NCBI GenBank assembly: GCA_028715885.1
Contig: JAQUQX010000001.1
Coordinates: forward strand, 96,857 to 160,856
Source: Candidatus Methanoperedens sp.
GTDB taxonomy: Archaea; Halobacteriota; Methanosarcinia; Methanosarcinales; Methanoperedenaceae
Direction of reading: 5' to 3'
Length of the DNA: 64,000 bases
The translations under genes were made by a program, and so were the position numbers. The notes under the pieces are model-generated. The model was not told the origin of the DNA. It saw only the letters and a program-made list of their open reading frames with translations, and did no database searches. Below, piece by piece: positions 32,716 to 43,524 of the stretch. Each line of letters starts with the position of its first letter. The stretch's first letter is position 1.

Positions 32716-35472
32716 TTGGAAGACGTTTTGATAAAAATCAAAGGCATGATGTGTGAGCATTGCGAAAAGACTGTCAGTGAAGCGGCAATGAGCGTTAAAG
32801 GCGTCAGTAAAGCCGCTTCAGATCATAAAAAAGGACAGGTTAAAGTTTCATATGATACTTCTATTACTGATCTTGAGGAAATAAAAAAAGCGATCACAGC
32901 ATCCGGATATGTTGTTATTGACGAAGAAGAAGCCTGCCCGGTACCTGTCAAGCAGGCTGTCGCTATCCCGGTCGTAAAAAAAGAAGAAAAAGAATCTAAA
33001 TCAGGCGGAATTCAAAAAACCACTTTGAAACTTACGGGAATGACCTGCGCATCGTGTGCCCAGAACATCGAGAAGGTCCTGAATAAGATAGATGGAGTAA
33101 AAAAAGCAACGGTCAATTTCTCGGTCGAAAAAGCAACGATCGAGTATGAGGCAGGAAAAGTGGACCCGGCAGCATTTGAGAATGCTATTACAGGCATCGG
33201 ATATGGGGTGGCAAAACCGGAGACAATATTAAAAATAGGCGGGATGCACTGCGCTTCATGTGCGCTTAATATAGAAACCGCTCTTAAGAAAACAGGCGGC
33301 ATAACCTCTGCAAATGTGAGTTTTCCTCTTGAGCAGGCAAAGATCACCTACGACCCCGGAATCGTCTCGATTTCGGAAATTAAAAAAGCTATTGAAAATG
33401 TTGGTTATACAGCCTCTGAAAAAGTGGATAAGACTGAAGCTGACAGGGAGCAAAGAGCCAGAGAATCAGAGATAAAAAGACAGAAGACCAATTTAATAAT
33501 CGCGGTAGCTCTTGCAGTTCCGATATCGCTTGGCGATATGGGCAGAAACCTTGGCTGGGCGTTCGTGCCCGACATCCTGAAAAACGATTATTTACTCTTT
33601 ATTCTTGCAACCATCGTAATGCTGTTCCCGGGGCGCCAGTTCTTTGAAGGAACATATAAAGGCTTAAAACACGGCGTCACAGACATGAACCTCCTGATCG
33701 CTACAGGAACTGGAGCTGCATATATCATAAGCACTGCAGCAACTTTCCTTGATCTTGGTGAAGCATACAAACATACCTATTTTGACACGGCAGCACTTCT
33801 GATCATGTTCATCGTGCTGGGACGGTATCTTGAAGCGCTGACCAAAGGAAAAACTTCCGAGGCAATAAGGAAGCTAATGGGCTTACAGGCAAAGACAGCC
33901 CGAATTATCGTGAACGGCGAAGAAAAAGAGATACCTGTAGAGAATGTCACGGTCAATGATATAGTGATAGTAAGACCCGGAGAAAAAATACCTGTTGATG
34001 GTAAAGTATTGGATGGTCTTACTGCAATAGATGAATCAATGATAACAGGCGAGAGCATACCTGTTGAGAAAACGGTAGGCTCAGAGGTTATCGGCGCAAC
34101 AATGAACAAGACCGGGATGATAAGATTCACAGCCACAAAAGTAGGCGCAGATACAGCGCTGGCACAGATAATTAAATTGGTGGAAGATGCCCAGACCCAG
34201 AAAGCTCCCATCCAGAAACTTGCAGATATTGTAGCCGGGCATTTCATTCTTGCAGTCCATGTGCTTGCGCTTGCGACCTTCTTTTTCTGGTTCTTTATCG
34301 GATTTGAATATTTCAATGTTCCCGCAACTTTCGGGATGGGAATGGTATCCCCGTTTCTCTTTTCACTGTTGATATCCATAACAGTCCTGATCATCTCATG
34401 CCCGTGCGCCGTGGGGCTTGCCACGCCTACTGCGATAATGGTGGGGACGGGAAAAGGAGCAGAGAACGGTATTCTTATAAAAGGCGGTGAGGCGCTTGAG
34501 CGTGCTCAGAAACTTGATACTATTGTATTTGATAAGACAGGAACGCTTACAAAAGGTGAGCCCTCACTCACGGATGTCATAGCCATTAAAGGAGCCGAGA
34601 ACGAGATCCTGAAACTTGCTGCTGTTGCCGAGAAGGGGTCAGAACACCCTCTGGGTGAAGCCATACTGAAAGGCGCGAAAGTTCGCGGTATCGAAATCCC
34701 GGATGCGGAAAGCTTCAAGGCAATCCCGGGAAGAGGAATAGAAGTAAAATTCGGCGGAAAGCGAGTCCTTGTCGGCACGCGAAAACTGATGACCGAGAAC
34801 AATATGGACATCACACCCCAGAATAGCAGGATGGAAGAACTCGAAACCCAGGGGAAAACTGCCATGCTTGTATCATCCGATAATGAAATAGTAGGAATAA
34901 TCGCTGTTGCCGATACCCTGAAAGAGCATTCAAAGGAAGCAGTGAGTGAACTTCATAAAATGGGATTTACGGTCGCCATGATCACCGGAGATAACAGGCG
35001 AACGGCTGATGCAATAGCAAAACAGGTAGGTATCGACATTGTATTGTCAGAAGTGCTGCCTGATGAAAAAGCATCCCAGATAAAGAAACTTCAGGCTGAA
35101 GGGAAAAAAGTGGCGATGGTTGGCGATGGCATTAATGATGCGCCTGCGCTTATGCAGTCGGATGTTGGTATCGCTATCGGAAGCGGTACAGATGTTGCTA
35201 TCGAGTCTGCACAAATCGTCCTGATAAAAAGCGACGTGCGCGATGTGGCAAAATCCATACGCCTCAGCAAACTTACATTGAGAAAGATAAAGCAGAACCT
35301 GTTCTGGGCATTCTTCTATAACACTGTGGGAATACCCATAGCTGCTGGAATTCTCTACCCGTTCACTAATCCGCCGTTCTTGTTAAACCCAGCACTTGCT
35401 GCAGCCGCAATGGCAACAAGCTCTGTTTCTGTGACAATGAACACGCTTTTGATGAAACGAATAAAACTTTAG
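32716..35472 (+). CDS. copA: Copper-exporting P1B-type ATPase with three heavy-metal domains
   Basis: Start TTG 32716 is chosen because GGAG lies 7 bp upstream and the first domain then begins at once. The 918-residue product has three HMA domains (GMMCEHC, GMTCASC, GMHCASC), an E1-E2 TGES-type motif, the metal-binding CPC ([12 protein letters not shown]), [25 protein letters not shown] and the terminal MAxSSxSV membrane signature of Cu(I) pumps. It exports Cu(I) from the cytoplasm. It is divergent from the TRASH hydrolase; no site of the TTTACA-N5 type was found in its 183-bp upstream region. Confidence 0.95.
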   Translation: MEDVLIKIKGMMCEHCEKTVSEAAMSVKGVSKAASDHKKGQVKVSYDTSITDLEEIKKAITASGYVVIDEEEACPVPVKQAVAIPVVKKEEKESKSGGIQKTTLKLTGMTCASCAQNIEKVLNKIDGVKKATVNFSVEKATIEYEAGKVDPAAFENAITGIGYGVAKPETILKIGGMHCASCALNIETALKKTGGITSANVSFPLEQAKITYDPGIVSISEIKKAIENVGYTASEKVDKTEADREQRARESEIKRQKTNLIIAVALAVPISLGDMGRNLGWAFVPDILKNDYLLFILATIVMLFPGRQFFEGTYKGLKHGVTDMNLLIATGTGAAYIISTAATFLDLGEAYKHTYFDTAALLIMFIVLGRYLEALTKGKTSEAIRKLMGLQAKTARIIVNGEEKEIPVENVTVNDIVIVRPGEKIPVDGKVLDGLTAIDESMITGESIPVEKTVGSEVIGATMNKTGMIRFTATKVGADTALAQIIKLVEDAQTQKAPIQKLADIVAGHFILAVHVLALATFFFWFFIGFEYFNVPATFGMGMVSPFLFSLLISITVLIISCPCAVGLATPTAIMVGTGKGAENGILIKGGEALERAQKLDTIVFDKTGTLTKGEPSLTDVIAIKGAENEILKLAAVAEKGSEHPLGEAILKGAKVRGIEIPDAESFKAIPGRGIEVKFGGKRVLVGTRKLMTENNMDITPQNSRMEELETQGKTAMLVSSDNEIVGIIAVADTLKEHSKEAVSELHKMGFTVAMITGDNRRTADAIAKQVGIDIVLSEVLPDEKASQIKKLQAEGKKVAMVGDGINDAPALMQSDVGIAIGSGTDVAIESAQIVLIKSDVRDVAKSIRLSKLTLRKIKQNLFWAFFYNTVGIPIAAGILYPFTNPPFLLNPALAAAAMATSSVSVTMNTLLMKRIKL

Positions 35473-35481
35473 AGGTGAGTT

Positions 35482-35700
35482 ATGGAAAATAAAATTGGAT
35501 TTTACAGCATTGTAGCAAGTACAGCAACATCGATATTGATCGTGGTATTATTTTATATATTTGCGATCCAAAAAGTTGGCTCATCCATGCAATACAGTTA
35601 TACCGATGTTTATGCAGGAATGGTTTATGTATTCATCCTTTCGATGATAGTCTCAGCTTCCATATGGCCGGGAGTAATTGAAAAAAGGGCATTGTCCTAA
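35482..35700 (+). CDS. Small two-span membrane protein
   Basis: A 72-residue protein with two membrane segments (about 6-28 and 45-65). It begins 9 bp after copA with GAGGTGAG upstream, so it is co-transcribed with the copper pump. A few Met and Tyr residues lie in the loop (SSMQYSYTDVYAGM). No family recognised; accessory role in copper export is inferred from position. Confidence 0.72.
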   Translation: MENKIGFYSIVASTATSILIVVLFYIFAIQKVGSSMQYSYTDVYAGMVYVFILSMIVSASIWPGVIEKRALS

Positions 35701-35830
35701 TATAGAAGAGGGAGCAGTGACCTCCCGAACTCCTTGACCATAAATATAAAAGGCAGTAAATCAATAAAGGGAATAGAATAAATCAATTAAAAAAACCACA
35801 GGAAATTAACATAAACGTTCTGTTTAATAC

Positions 35831-37330
35831 GTGTTGCTTAATATAGGGTATACAGGAGGCTTTGATATAGAGGAGAACTCAAACGATTTAAAACCGCTCA
35901 GGGCTACGTATGCTGTTCTTGGTAGCGGCGGCGTTGGTCTTGCGCTTGCAAAAGAGCTTGAAAACAGGAATAAGAATATCATCCTTGTAGATAACGATTC
36001 GGCAAAAGTCGAAACATTAAAAGAACAAAACCTGAATGCGTTACTGGGCAACATCGGCGATGTCGATGTTCTTTCCCAGCTTGATATCAAACATATCGAG
36101 TCTGTTTTCATAGTGAGTTCGGATATCGAGGCTAATAAACAGGCTTTAGCCTTCTTAAAAAAGGCGTCTGCGGATATACAAATTGTTGCCAGGGCTAATA
36201 ATTACCAGCAGAAAGAAGAAATGGAAGCTGCAGGCGCTGACCTTGTTTTCCTCCCTTCAAATCTTCCCTTCAAGGCAATTGCCTCTGCAATCGTACAGTA
36301 TATAGAAAGAATCACATCTGTAAAACTGGCGCAGGAACTGAAAAAATTGATACATACGGTAGGCGACGGGAAACTGGCGATTATTGTCCATGATAACCCC
36401 GACCCGGATGCAATTTCAAGCGCTATGGGATTAAAAGAGATAGCAAACAGCGTGGGGGTTAAAGCCGAAATACTTTATAAGGGAATTATCGGGCACCATG
36501 AAAACAAGGCATTTGTTAACCTGCTGGATGTGGAATTGGACCAGTCAAAGGATTTCAAGGCTGCCGATTATAAGAAAATAGCCATGATAGAGTGTTCTGT
36601 GCCAGGGGTAAACAATCTCCTTCCCCCCGGGACACAGGTCAGTATTGTAATAGACCACCACCAGGCAAGTACAGAGGATGTAAAAGCAGAATATGTGGAC
36701 ATAAGACCCAATATCGGCGCAACAGCCACTATAATGACAAAATATCTACAGGAACTTGAGATACCTGCCAAAACAGAGCTTGCCACGGCTCTTTTGTACG
36801 GTATAAAAGTGGATACCGATGATTTCAGGAGAAATACTGACCCTGCGGATTTAACTGCCGCTGCATACCTGTCTCCTCTTGCAAACCACGATATATTAAG
36901 CAGGATAGAGGCGCCTTCAAGGTCAACCGAGTCCATTGATATCCTGGGTGATGCCATAAAGAACAGGCAGGTAAAAGGAAGTTATCTTATCTCTAATGTG
37001 GGGACTATCAGGGACAGGGATGCGCTTGCGCAGGCTGCTGATTATCTTTTAACCCTGGAGGGAATCACTACAACACTTGTATTCGGGCTTGGCGAAGATA
37101 CGATATACATCTCTGGCAGGAGCCGGGATGACCGTGTCAATATCGGCAAGGTGATGCAGGACGCTTTCGGGGATGACAAGGCGGGAGGTCATGCAACGCT
37201 TGCAGGCGCCCAGATTCCGCTGGGTGTGTTCAGCGGCACCAAGGATAAACAGACGCTTCTTAAACTCGCAGAAGAGGCTGTAGTGAAACGCTTCCTTTCA
37301 GTCGTGGGGATACAGAAAGAGTCAAATTAA
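35831..37330 (+). CDS. TrkA-N / DHH-DHHA1 phosphoesterase
   Basis: A 499-residue protein from GTG 35831. Residues about 24-150 are a TrkA-N/RCK Rossmann domain (YAVLGSGGVGLALA, ILVDND). The rest is an intact DHH phosphoesterase: NPDPDA (about 190), IDHH (about 273), YGIKVDTDDF, and the DHHA1 GGH motif in DKAGGHATLAGAQIPLG. This pairing is seen in archaeal proteins thought to hydrolyse nucleotides such as c-di-AMP or short oligonucleotides. It stands 69 bp upstream of alaS. It is the intact counterpart of the decayed protein at 4463. Confidence 0.88.
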   Translation: MLLNIGYTGGFDIEENSNDLKPLRATYAVLGSGGVGLALAKELENRNKNIILVDNDSAKVETLKEQNLNALLGNIGDVDVLSQLDIKHIESVFIVSSDIEANKQALAFLKKASADIQIVARANNYQQKEEMEAAGADLVFLPSNLPFKAIASAIVQYIERITSVKLAQELKKLIHTVGDGKLAIIVHDNPDPDAISSAMGLKEIANSVGVKAEILYKGIIGHHENKAFVNLLDVELDQSKDFKAADYKKIAMIECSVPGVNNLLPPGTQVSIVIDHHQASTEDVKAEYVDIRPNIGATATIMTKYLQELEIPAKTELATALLYGIKVDTDDFRRNTDPADLTAAAYLSPLANHDILSRIEAPSRSTESIDILGDAIKNRQVKGSYLISNVGTIRDRDALAQAADYLLTLEGITTTLVFGLGEDTIYISGRSRDDRVNIGKVMQDAFGDDKAGGHATLAGAQIPLGVFSGTKDKQTLLKLAEEAVVKRFLSVVGIQKESN

Positions 37331-37398
37331 TCGAATTTGGAACAAGGTATTTTCCAGAATGATTATGTATTCCCTTTACTATTACTACCCCAGATAAT

Positions 37399-40146
37399 AT
37401 GCCCGAGGACGAGTACCAACTGGATTATTTCAAAGAGAACGGTTTTGTTCGGAAACCGTGCCCAAAGTGCGGCAAGAATTTCTGGACGCGTGATCCTGAG
37501 ACCGAATTCTGCGGAGACCCGCCCTGCGTATCATATTCATTCATCGGCGCCCCGGTGTTCAAAAAGGAATACGACATATCCTCCATGCGCGAAGCGTATC
37601 TGTCATTTTTCGAAAGGCACGGGCACACTCGCGTGAAGCGCTACCCTGTTATCGCGCGCTGGCGTGATGATATTTATCTCACCATTGCTTCCATTGCGGA
37701 CTTCCAGCCTTTTGTGACATCTGGTCTTGTCCCGCCTCCAGCAAATCCTCTTACGATCTCGCAGCCCTGCATCCGACTCGATGACCTTGATGCTGTGGGT
37801 CGCAGCGGACGCCATCTTACCACCTTTGAGATGATGGCGCACCATGCTTTCAACTCGCGCGGGAAGGAAATATACTGGAAAGACAGGACGGTGGAATTGT
37901 GCGATACCCTGTTGTCCGAGCTCGGCCTTGACCTGAACGCTGTAACCTATAAGGAATCGCCGTGGGCTGGTGGCGGCAACGCAGGCCCGAGCGTGGAAGT
38001 GATGGTTGGCGGACTTGAGCTTGCAACGCTTGTATTCATGGACCTGAAACAGACAAAAGGTGGCCCCATTGACATCAAAGGTGAAAGTTACGAAAAAATG
38101 GACAATTATATTGTGGATACAGGATACGGCCTTGAGAGGTTCGTGTGGGCTTCCAAAGGCTCACCAACCATATACGATGCAGTGTTCCCGAAAATCGTTT
38201 CTGAACTGATGGACCTTGCTGGCATCGAGCATTCGATAGAGAATCCCGAATATGCGAAGATATTCTCACAGAACGCAAGGTTCGCGGGCGTGATGGACAT
38301 AAGCGGACAGGCAAATCTCCTCCAGTTGAGAAAGAAGGTGGCAGAAAGCATAGGGACTACGGTTGAAAAACTGCAAAAAATCATGGTGCCTGTCGAGACT
38401 GTTTATTCGATCACCGACCATTCAAGGTGTCTTGCGTTCATGTTCGGCGATGGCATAATCCCGTCCAATGTAAAAGCCGGATACCTGGCAAGGCTTGTTC
38501 TCAGGAGAACGCTTCGCCTGATGAAGGAACTTGAAATAAGGATTCCGCTTGTTGATATCATTGAGATGCAGATAAATAACTTCCCCGAATATCCGGAATT
38601 CAGGGAGCGCCTTGAAACCATCAGGGAAATCGTCACGCTTGAAGAGGAAAAATACGCCGATACCATAGAGCGTGGGACAAAACTTGTCAGGAAAACAGCC
38701 GCGCATTTCAAGGAGAAAAAGCAGACAATCCCGCTTGGGGAATTGATACAATTGTACGATACCCATGGCATACCGCCTGAGATAACCCGGGAAGTGGCAA
38801 AAGATGCAGGGGTCGAAGTTGAACTGCCGGACACATTTTATTCGCTCGTTGCGAAAAAACACAGCAAAGCAGAGGAGGAAGAAAAGGAAGCCCTTAAGCT
38901 TGAAATTCCGCCGACACGGAAGCTGTATTACGAATATCCGGAAAAAAATGAGTTCCATGCCCGTGTCCTTGAGGTAATCGAGAACCGTATAATCCTTGAC
39001 CAGACCTTGTTTTACCCTGAAGGAGGAGGGCAGCCTGCTGACCACGGCACTTTATCTGTGGATGATTTCCAGGCGAATGTGCTGGATGTGCAGTCTGTAA
39101 ACGGTGTCATCGTCCATGAGTCAGATTCGGATTTCGGGTTCAAGAAAGGCGATAAGGTGAAAGGAATTATCGATATGGAGCGCCGGATGGCTCACATGCG
39201 CCACCACACAGCCACGCACATTGTGAACGAATCTGCTAAATCCGTCCTTGGGAACCACATCTGGCAGACCGGCGCGCAGAAATCCACTGACAGGGCAAGG
39301 CTTGACCTGACCCATTATAAACGCATCTCCGATTCCGAGTTCAGGGAAATTGAAGTGCTTGCTAACAGGGCAGTGATGAAAAACCAGCCTGTGCACATCG
39401 ACTGGATGGACAGGGTGGAGGCTGAGCGTAGATATGGCTTTGTGCTGTACCAGGGCGGTGTGCCTCCGGGAAAGGATATACGCATCCTGAGGGTGGGTAA
39501 CGATGTCGAAGCCTGCGGAGGGACGCATGTTTCGAATACGGGACTTATCGGTCCGATAAAGCTCATAAAGACCGAGAGGATTCAGGACGGGGTTGAGCGC
39601 ATCGAGTTCTCGGCTGGCGAAGCGGCTGTGAAACGCTGGGAGGAGAGGGATGAACTGCTGAATAAGTCCTCAGATGCGCTGCGGGTTTCACCCGAGCAGT
39701 TGCCCGATACCGTCAACCGCTTTTTCGAGGAATGGAAAGAGCTGAAGAAGGAGAATGAGCGCCTGAAGGCTGAGCTTGCCGAGGTGAGAGTGAAGGGGAT
39801 GATAGGCGATGCTGTTGAAATTAACGGTTTGAAAGTGCTTGCAAAGAAAATCCCACATGCGGATGTTGAGGAGTTAATCAAAGCTGCTACCGAGTTCAGC
39901 AAGAACGATGATGTTGTGGCTATTCTTGCAAGCGACCTCGGCGGCGTGAAACTCGTGGTGGCTGCGGGCGAGCGCGCCCAGAAGATGGGCGTGAATTCGG
40001 GCACGATTGTGCGGGAGATGTCCAAGCTTGTGGGCGGCGGAGGGGGAGGGAAGCCGGGGATTGCGCAGGGAGGAGGGACGGATGTTACGAGGATTGAGGA
40101 GGCGCTGGAGCGAGGGGTGGAGATGGTGAGGGAGACTTTAAGTTGA
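37399..40146 (+). CDS. alaS: Alanyl-tRNA synthetase, archaeal type
   Basis: A 915-residue class II synthetase with the archaeal N-terminal extension (CPKCGKNFWTRDPETEFCGDPPC) ahead of the catalytic core. Editing-domain motifs HHTATHIVN and CGGTH are intact, and the C-Ala region follows with the Gly-rich end VGGGGGGKPGIAQGGG. It charges tRNA-Ala and removes misattached Ser/Gly. ATG 37399 is the start; the 3' third is GC-rich compared with the AT-rich gene that follows 8 bp later. Confidence 0.97.
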   Translation: MPEDEYQLDYFKENGFVRKPCPKCGKNFWTRDPETEFCGDPPCVSYSFIGAPVFKKEYDISSMREAYLSFFERHGHTRVKRYPVIARWRDDIYLTIASIADFQPFVTSGLVPPPANPLTISQPCIRLDDLDAVGRSGRHLTTFEMMAHHAFNSRGKEIYWKDRTVELCDTLLSELGLDLNAVTYKESPWAGGGNAGPSVEVMVGGLELATLVFMDLKQTKGGPIDIKGESYEKMDNYIVDTGYGLERFVWASKGSPTIYDAVFPKIVSELMDLAGIEHSIENPEYAKIFSQNARFAGVMDISGQANLLQLRKKVAESIGTTVEKLQKIMVPVETVYSITDHSRCLAFMFGDGIIPSNVKAGYLARLVLRRTLRLMKELEIRIPLVDIIEMQINNFPEYPEFRERLETIREIVTLEEEKYADTIERGTKLVRKTAAHFKEKKQTIPLGELIQLYDTHGIPPEITREVAKDAGVEVELPDTFYSLVAKKHSKAEEEEKEALKLEIPPTRKLYYEYPEKNEFHARVLEVIENRIILDQTLFYPEGGGQPADHGTLSVDDFQANVLDVQSVNGVIVHESDSDFGFKKGDKVKGIIDMERRMAHMRHHTATHIVNESAKSVLGNHIWQTGAQKSTDRARLDLTHYKRISDSEFREIEVLANRAVMKNQPVHIDWMDRVEAERRYGFVLYQGGVPPGKDIRILRVGNDVEACGGTHVSNTGLIGPIKLIKTERIQDGVERIEFSAGEAAVKRWEERDELLNKSSDALRVSPEQLPDTVNRFFEEWKELKKENERLKAELAEVRVKGMIGDAVEINGLKVLAKKIPHADVEELIKAATEFSKNDDVVAILASDLGGVKLVVAAGERAQKMGVNSGTIVREMSKLVGGGGGGKPGIAQGGGTDVTRIEEALERGVEMVRETLS

Positions 40147-40154
40147 GACTTTAA

Positions 40155-40797
40155 ATGACAATAAGCCTGATTAATAAAGGAGATTTAAAATCTCATTTTA
40201 ATGAAAGCAAGAAAAAACTGAGAATACGGCACCCTGTTCTTCTTTTGAAAATAGCTTCCGATGAAATGAATGCAGGCACATTCTTTTTTGGAGTTACTAT
40301 ATTTTCAATAGTTCTTGAGAAGTTAAATAAAGATGAACAATTTGCATTCGTATCATGAGTTGGGTCATATAAAAAGATGGAAAGACCTAATTTTAATAAT
40401 TTATTTTCTATTGCCTTTCACATTAGTAGCTCCAAGTGTATTTATAGTTTTAAATTTATTATTTTATTTTAAAATTAGATTTTTGGGGATATTGTTACCA
40501 TTACTTTTTACATTTTTACTATTGAGATTTTTCCTTTTGGATCAAATGATAGAACTAAAAATGAAATCCGAATTTGAAGCAGATAGAATTTCAGCAGAAT
40601 TAGGAACTGCTAAGGCATTGATTTCTGCACTAAAAAAGACGGAGGAATATGCTAAAAAACAACCCATTTCTAGAATTCAAGGACAAATAGGTAACTTAAT
40701 AGCTACTATATATTGGGCAAAGCACCCCTCTCATCCTTCTACAGAGGAACGAATTAAAAACATAGAGGATATTTCGTTCAAAGATGCTTTTCAATGA
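40155..40797 (+). pseudogene. Frameshifted M48/M56-type metallopeptidase
   Basis: Two frames together make one peptidase. Frame 1 (40155-40358) ends LNKDEQFAFVS; the next frame (visible from about 40333) continues HELGHIKRWKDL. Joined, they give the M48/M56 zinc motif HELGH exactly at the break, and the third-ligand Glu region FEADRISAELG follows about 70 residues later, after two membrane segments. A 2-nt loss near 40351-40356 (expected TCACAT, found TCAT) would explain the shift. Everything else is intact, so the decay is recent, or the shift may be programmed or a sequencing error. AT-rich accessory DNA. Confidence 0.72.
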
Positions 40798-40816
40798 AAT
40801 TTATTATGTGTTAGCG

Positions 40817-41152
40817 TTAATTCAAAATATATTTAATTATAAGATATATAATTATAATTGGAATTGATAAAGATAATAAATTTTTATTCATGTTTGAATG
40901 GTTGATTGAGACACCAACAGAATCCAAAATTTTGTATGCATCGTTTTTATTAATTTCAAAATTTTGATGACAATAACCACATGTTGCTAGAAATTTTCCA
41001 TATCCCCATATATTGAAAACAAAAAGTAGAGAGAGAAAATCTGCCTCCCTTCCAATTTTCATATTCGATGTTTCTCTACAAATAGGACACTGCATGTCTT
41101 TAATTACTGCTAGATTTTCTATTTTAGTGCTATAATAATACATTAGGTCCAC
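40817..41152 (-). CDS. Zinc-ribbon protein with C-terminal membrane span
   Basis: A 111-residue protein (GTG 41152 or ATG 41143). Two Cys pairs, CPIC (22-25) and CGYC (58-61), form a zinc ribbon in the middle. A membrane span (about 92-110) lies at the C-terminus. Related zinc_ribbon membrane proteins have no defined role. AT-rich and adjacent to the frameshifted peptidase, so likely accessory. Confidence 0.65.
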   Translation of the reverse strand: MDLMYYYSTKIENLAVIKDMQCPICRETSNMKIGREADFLSLLFVFNIWGYGKFLATCGYCHQNFEINKNDAYKILDSVGVSINHSNMNKNLLSLSIPIIIIYLIIKYILN

Positions 41153-41310
41153 CTATTGAACCCGATTTTGGTGATTGTAGCTCTAAAAAGATTGTCGCAT
41201 AATAATAAATAACTATTGCTGTAACGATGCGGTTGGTAAGTACCCAGTAACCGCATCCAGCCCATATAAATCTATATAAAGTCCCGAATCCAATTAGATT
41301 ACGACAAGAT

Positions 41311-41547
41311 ATGACAGAATTAGTCGTCGATATTCCCAATGACATCGCAAAAGAAATGAAGAGAGCGCGCTTTATTAACTGGAATGAAAAATTAGTCAAA
41401 GATATTTTATTCTTCTTGAACGAGCGAGAGATAGTGGAATCCATATTGGCGAGAAGCAAACTAAAAGAAAAAGATGTAGAAGAAATCGATAACATCATCA
41501 AGCGTGGTTTATTTGAAAAGTACTACAAAACTAAGGTTAGTTCTTGA
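41311..41547 (+). CDS. Probable antitoxin of a PIN-type module
   Basis: A 78-residue protein with an N-terminal MTELVVDIPNDIAKEM pattern typical of ribbon-helix-helix-like antitoxins, followed by a helix-rich acidic region. It is directly upstream of and overlaps the PIN-domain gene, the usual antitoxin-toxin order. The overlap of up to 44 bp depends on the toxin start. Family assignment is by context. Confidence 0.7.
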   Translation: MTELVVDIPNDIAKEMKRARFINWNEKLVKDILFFLNEREIVESILARSKLKEKDVEEIDNIIKRGLFEKYYKTKVSS

Positions 41548-41950
41548 TACCAATATCATTATCTCTGCCCTGATTAACAAAAAATCCACAATAAGAGATA
41601 TCCTGCTCACAGATAAAATCACTTTTTATCTGCCTGAACTGGTCTTAGCTGAACTGCTCAAACACAAAGAACTTCTTTGCAGAAAAACAGGTCTGAGCCA
41701 GAAAGAAGTATTTTTCACGATTTTTTATCTACTCAGCAAAGTAGAAATTGTAAAAAAGGAAGCCTTTTCAAAAAATCTGAAAAAAGCAAAAACCATAATG
41801 GAAAATATCGATTTTAAAGACTCGGAATTTGTGGCGCTGGCCCTATCTATCGAAAACGATGGTGTTTTCAGCAACGACAGGCATTTTGATGATTCAGGAA
41901 TTAAAAGATGGACTGTCGAGGAGTTAGTTAGTTGGCTGGAGCTCAAATAG
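41504..41950 (+). CDS. PIN-domain ribonuclease toxin
   Basis: A 148-residue PIN protein. Acidic active-site positions can be seen: Asp in LVLDTNIIISAL, Glu in LVLAELLKH, Asp in DFKDSEFVALAL, and Asp/Asn in FSNDRHFDD. These bind the metal that cuts RNA. GTG 41504 is the upstream start; a TTG at 41513 is an alternative. Pairs with the gene at 41311 as a VapBC-like module. Confidence 0.82.
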   Translation: MVYLKSTTKLRLVLDTNIIISALINKKSTIRDILLTDKITFYLPELVLAELLKHKELLCRKTGLSQKEVFFTIFYLLSKVEIVKKEAFSKNLKKAKTIMENIDFKDSEFVALALSIENDGVFSNDRHFDDSGIKRWTVEELVSWLELK

Positions 41951-42022
41951 ATTTTATAGTGGCATAAAAAATAAGTTACCAATCCCCTTATTTAAATACG
42001 TGGTCTTACATTCAAGAATAAC

Positions 42023-43240
42023 GTGTTATACCATCTGCCGTACGGGAAAACCCGGATTTCCGTAGATATACCTGCAAACCATACCGCCATTGCAGTAAAG
42101 CCGAATAAAGCTCTGGCAGTCACGGATGAAATAAAAGAGATTGAAAGGGCGCTTAAAGCTCCGATTAATTCCAGGCGATTAGCCGAGATTGCCAGAGGGG
42201 GCAAAAATGCCGTAATAATTGTCAGCGACGCAACGCGCCCCACACCCACAGACAAGCTTTTGCCGCCCATTATTTCCGAATTAAATGAGGGCGGGGTTGA
42301 AGATGTAACCGTTGTGTTCGGGCTCGGTATTCACAGGAAACAGACAGAGGATGAGAAAAAAGCCATACTTGGGAATTTATACGGCAAAGTGAAAAGCCTT
42401 GAACACGACATCAATGATTGTGTTTATCTTGGCACGACAACGAGGGGCACGCCCGTAGAGGTATTCAAGCCCGTCGCCGGGGCTGATATCGTTGTTTGCA
42501 CAGGGACTATCGAATTCCATTATTATGCGGGCTACTCCGGCGGCGCAAAGTCCATACTGCCTGCAGTTTCATCAAAGAGGAGCATAGATGCGAACCATGC
42601 CCTCATGCTTGACCCAAGCTCCTCGGCGGGAAGGCTTGATGGCGCTGTAAGGGAAGACCTTGAAGAGGCGGCTTCACTTTCAGGAATTGATTTTATCCTG
42701 AATGTGGTATTGAATGACAGGAAAGAAATCGTCTTTGCTGCAGCAGGTGATTACATAGAAGCGCACAGGAAAGGTGTCGCTTTTCTTGATGGGCTTGCAA
42801 AGATCGAGGTTGAGCCTGCCGATATTATAATAGTTTCTCCGGGCGGATTCCCGAAGGATATCGATATATTCCAGTCCCACAAAGCGCTTGAACATTCCAA
42901 AAGCGCGGTCAGGGAAGGCGGCTCGATAATTCTTGTCGCTGAGTGTAAGGAGGGGTACGGGAATAAGGTGTTTGAGGAGTGGCTGCGCTTTGATAGGGAC
43001 GAGGTGATTGAGAAATTCAAATCCGGGTTCGTAATGGGCGGGCACAAGGCTGCGCTTATTGCGGCGCTTTCCAAGAGAATAGACCTGTATCTTGTGTCTT
43101 CGCTGCCTGATGAGATGGCAAGAAAAGCATATTTTATCCCTGCGACATTAGAAGATGCGCTGAAAGCGGCGCTTGGCAAACATGGGAAGAATGCGAGGAT
43201 TGTTGTGATGCCGTATGGGGGCTCGACGCTGGTTTTCTGA
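42023..43240 (+). CDS. larA: Lactate racemase LarA-family protein
   Basis: A 405-residue protein from GTG 42023. LarA-type motifs: SDATRPTPTDKLLPP, FGLGIHRKQTEDE, HYYAGYSGGAKSILPAVSS, and VSPGGFPKDIDIFQSHKALEHS. LarA enzymes use a nickel-pincer cofactor to racemise or epimerise 2-hydroxy acids; the archaeal substrate is not certain. Cofactor-making LarB/C/E are not in the window. Monocistronic. Confidence 0.88.
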   Translation: MLYHLPYGKTRISVDIPANHTAIAVKPNKALAVTDEIKEIERALKAPINSRRLAEIARGGKNAVIIVSDATRPTPTDKLLPPIISELNEGGVEDVTVVFGLGIHRKQTEDEKKAILGNLYGKVKSLEHDINDCVYLGTTTRGTPVEVFKPVAGADIVVCTGTIEFHYYAGYSGGAKSILPAVSSKRSIDANHALMLDPSSSAGRLDGAVREDLEEAASLSGIDFILNVVLNDRKEIVFAAAGDYIEAHRKGVAFLDGLAKIEVEPADIIIVSPGGFPKDIDIFQSHKALEHSKSAVREGGSIILVAECKEGYGNKVFEEWLRFDRDEVIEKFKSGFVMGGHKAALIAALSKRIDLYLVSSLPDEMARKAYFIPATLEDALKAALGKHGKNARIVVMPYGGSTLVF

Positions 43241-43265
43241 ATCATCGAACTTGAAATCACTGGAC

Positions 43266-43487
43266 TCAGGTTACTGGATGCTTTTTCTCAATTTCTGCAA
43301 ATTTGGTTTCCAAAATAGTTACACGTTTATCAATTTCTTTTACTTCTGTTTTTAAACTTTTTACATCCTCAATGACGTTATCCAGCTTTTGAAGTATTCT
43401 GCCCGCCTTAAGGCTGATACCCGCGATTGTTAAAACAATACCGGATACAGGAATTAAATCAAACCAAGTAAACGAAGTTAATATCAT
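43266..43487 (-). CDS. Small membrane-anchored coiled-coil protein
   Basis: A 73-residue protein with an N-terminal membrane span (about 8-28) and a heptad-like coiled coil (LQKLDNVIEDVKSLKTEVKEIDKRVTILETKFAEIEK). No known family; such proteins often oligomerise at the membrane. It is divergent from the winged-helix gene at 43570, sharing its short promoter region. Confidence 0.68.
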   Translation of the reverse strand: MILTSFTWFDLIPVSGIVLTIAGISLKAGRILQKLDNVIEDVKSLKTEVKEIDKRVTILETKFAEIEKKHPVT

Positions 43488-43524
43488 AGATATATCTATG
43501 CACGATGCATTTATATAACTTAAG

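Noticed and set aside
33777..34424. 215-codon minus-strand open frame within copA
   Set aside because: It lies wholly inside the P-type ATPase and has a composition typical of an antisense shadow.
37337..37636. Alternative frame overlapping the start of alaS
   Set aside because: The alanyl-tRNA synthetase frame is clear over the same bases; this one has no features.
40341..40368. Programmed frameshift in the M48/M56-type gene
   Set aside because: No slippery heptamer or downstream structure is evident; a simple 2-nt loss explains it better.
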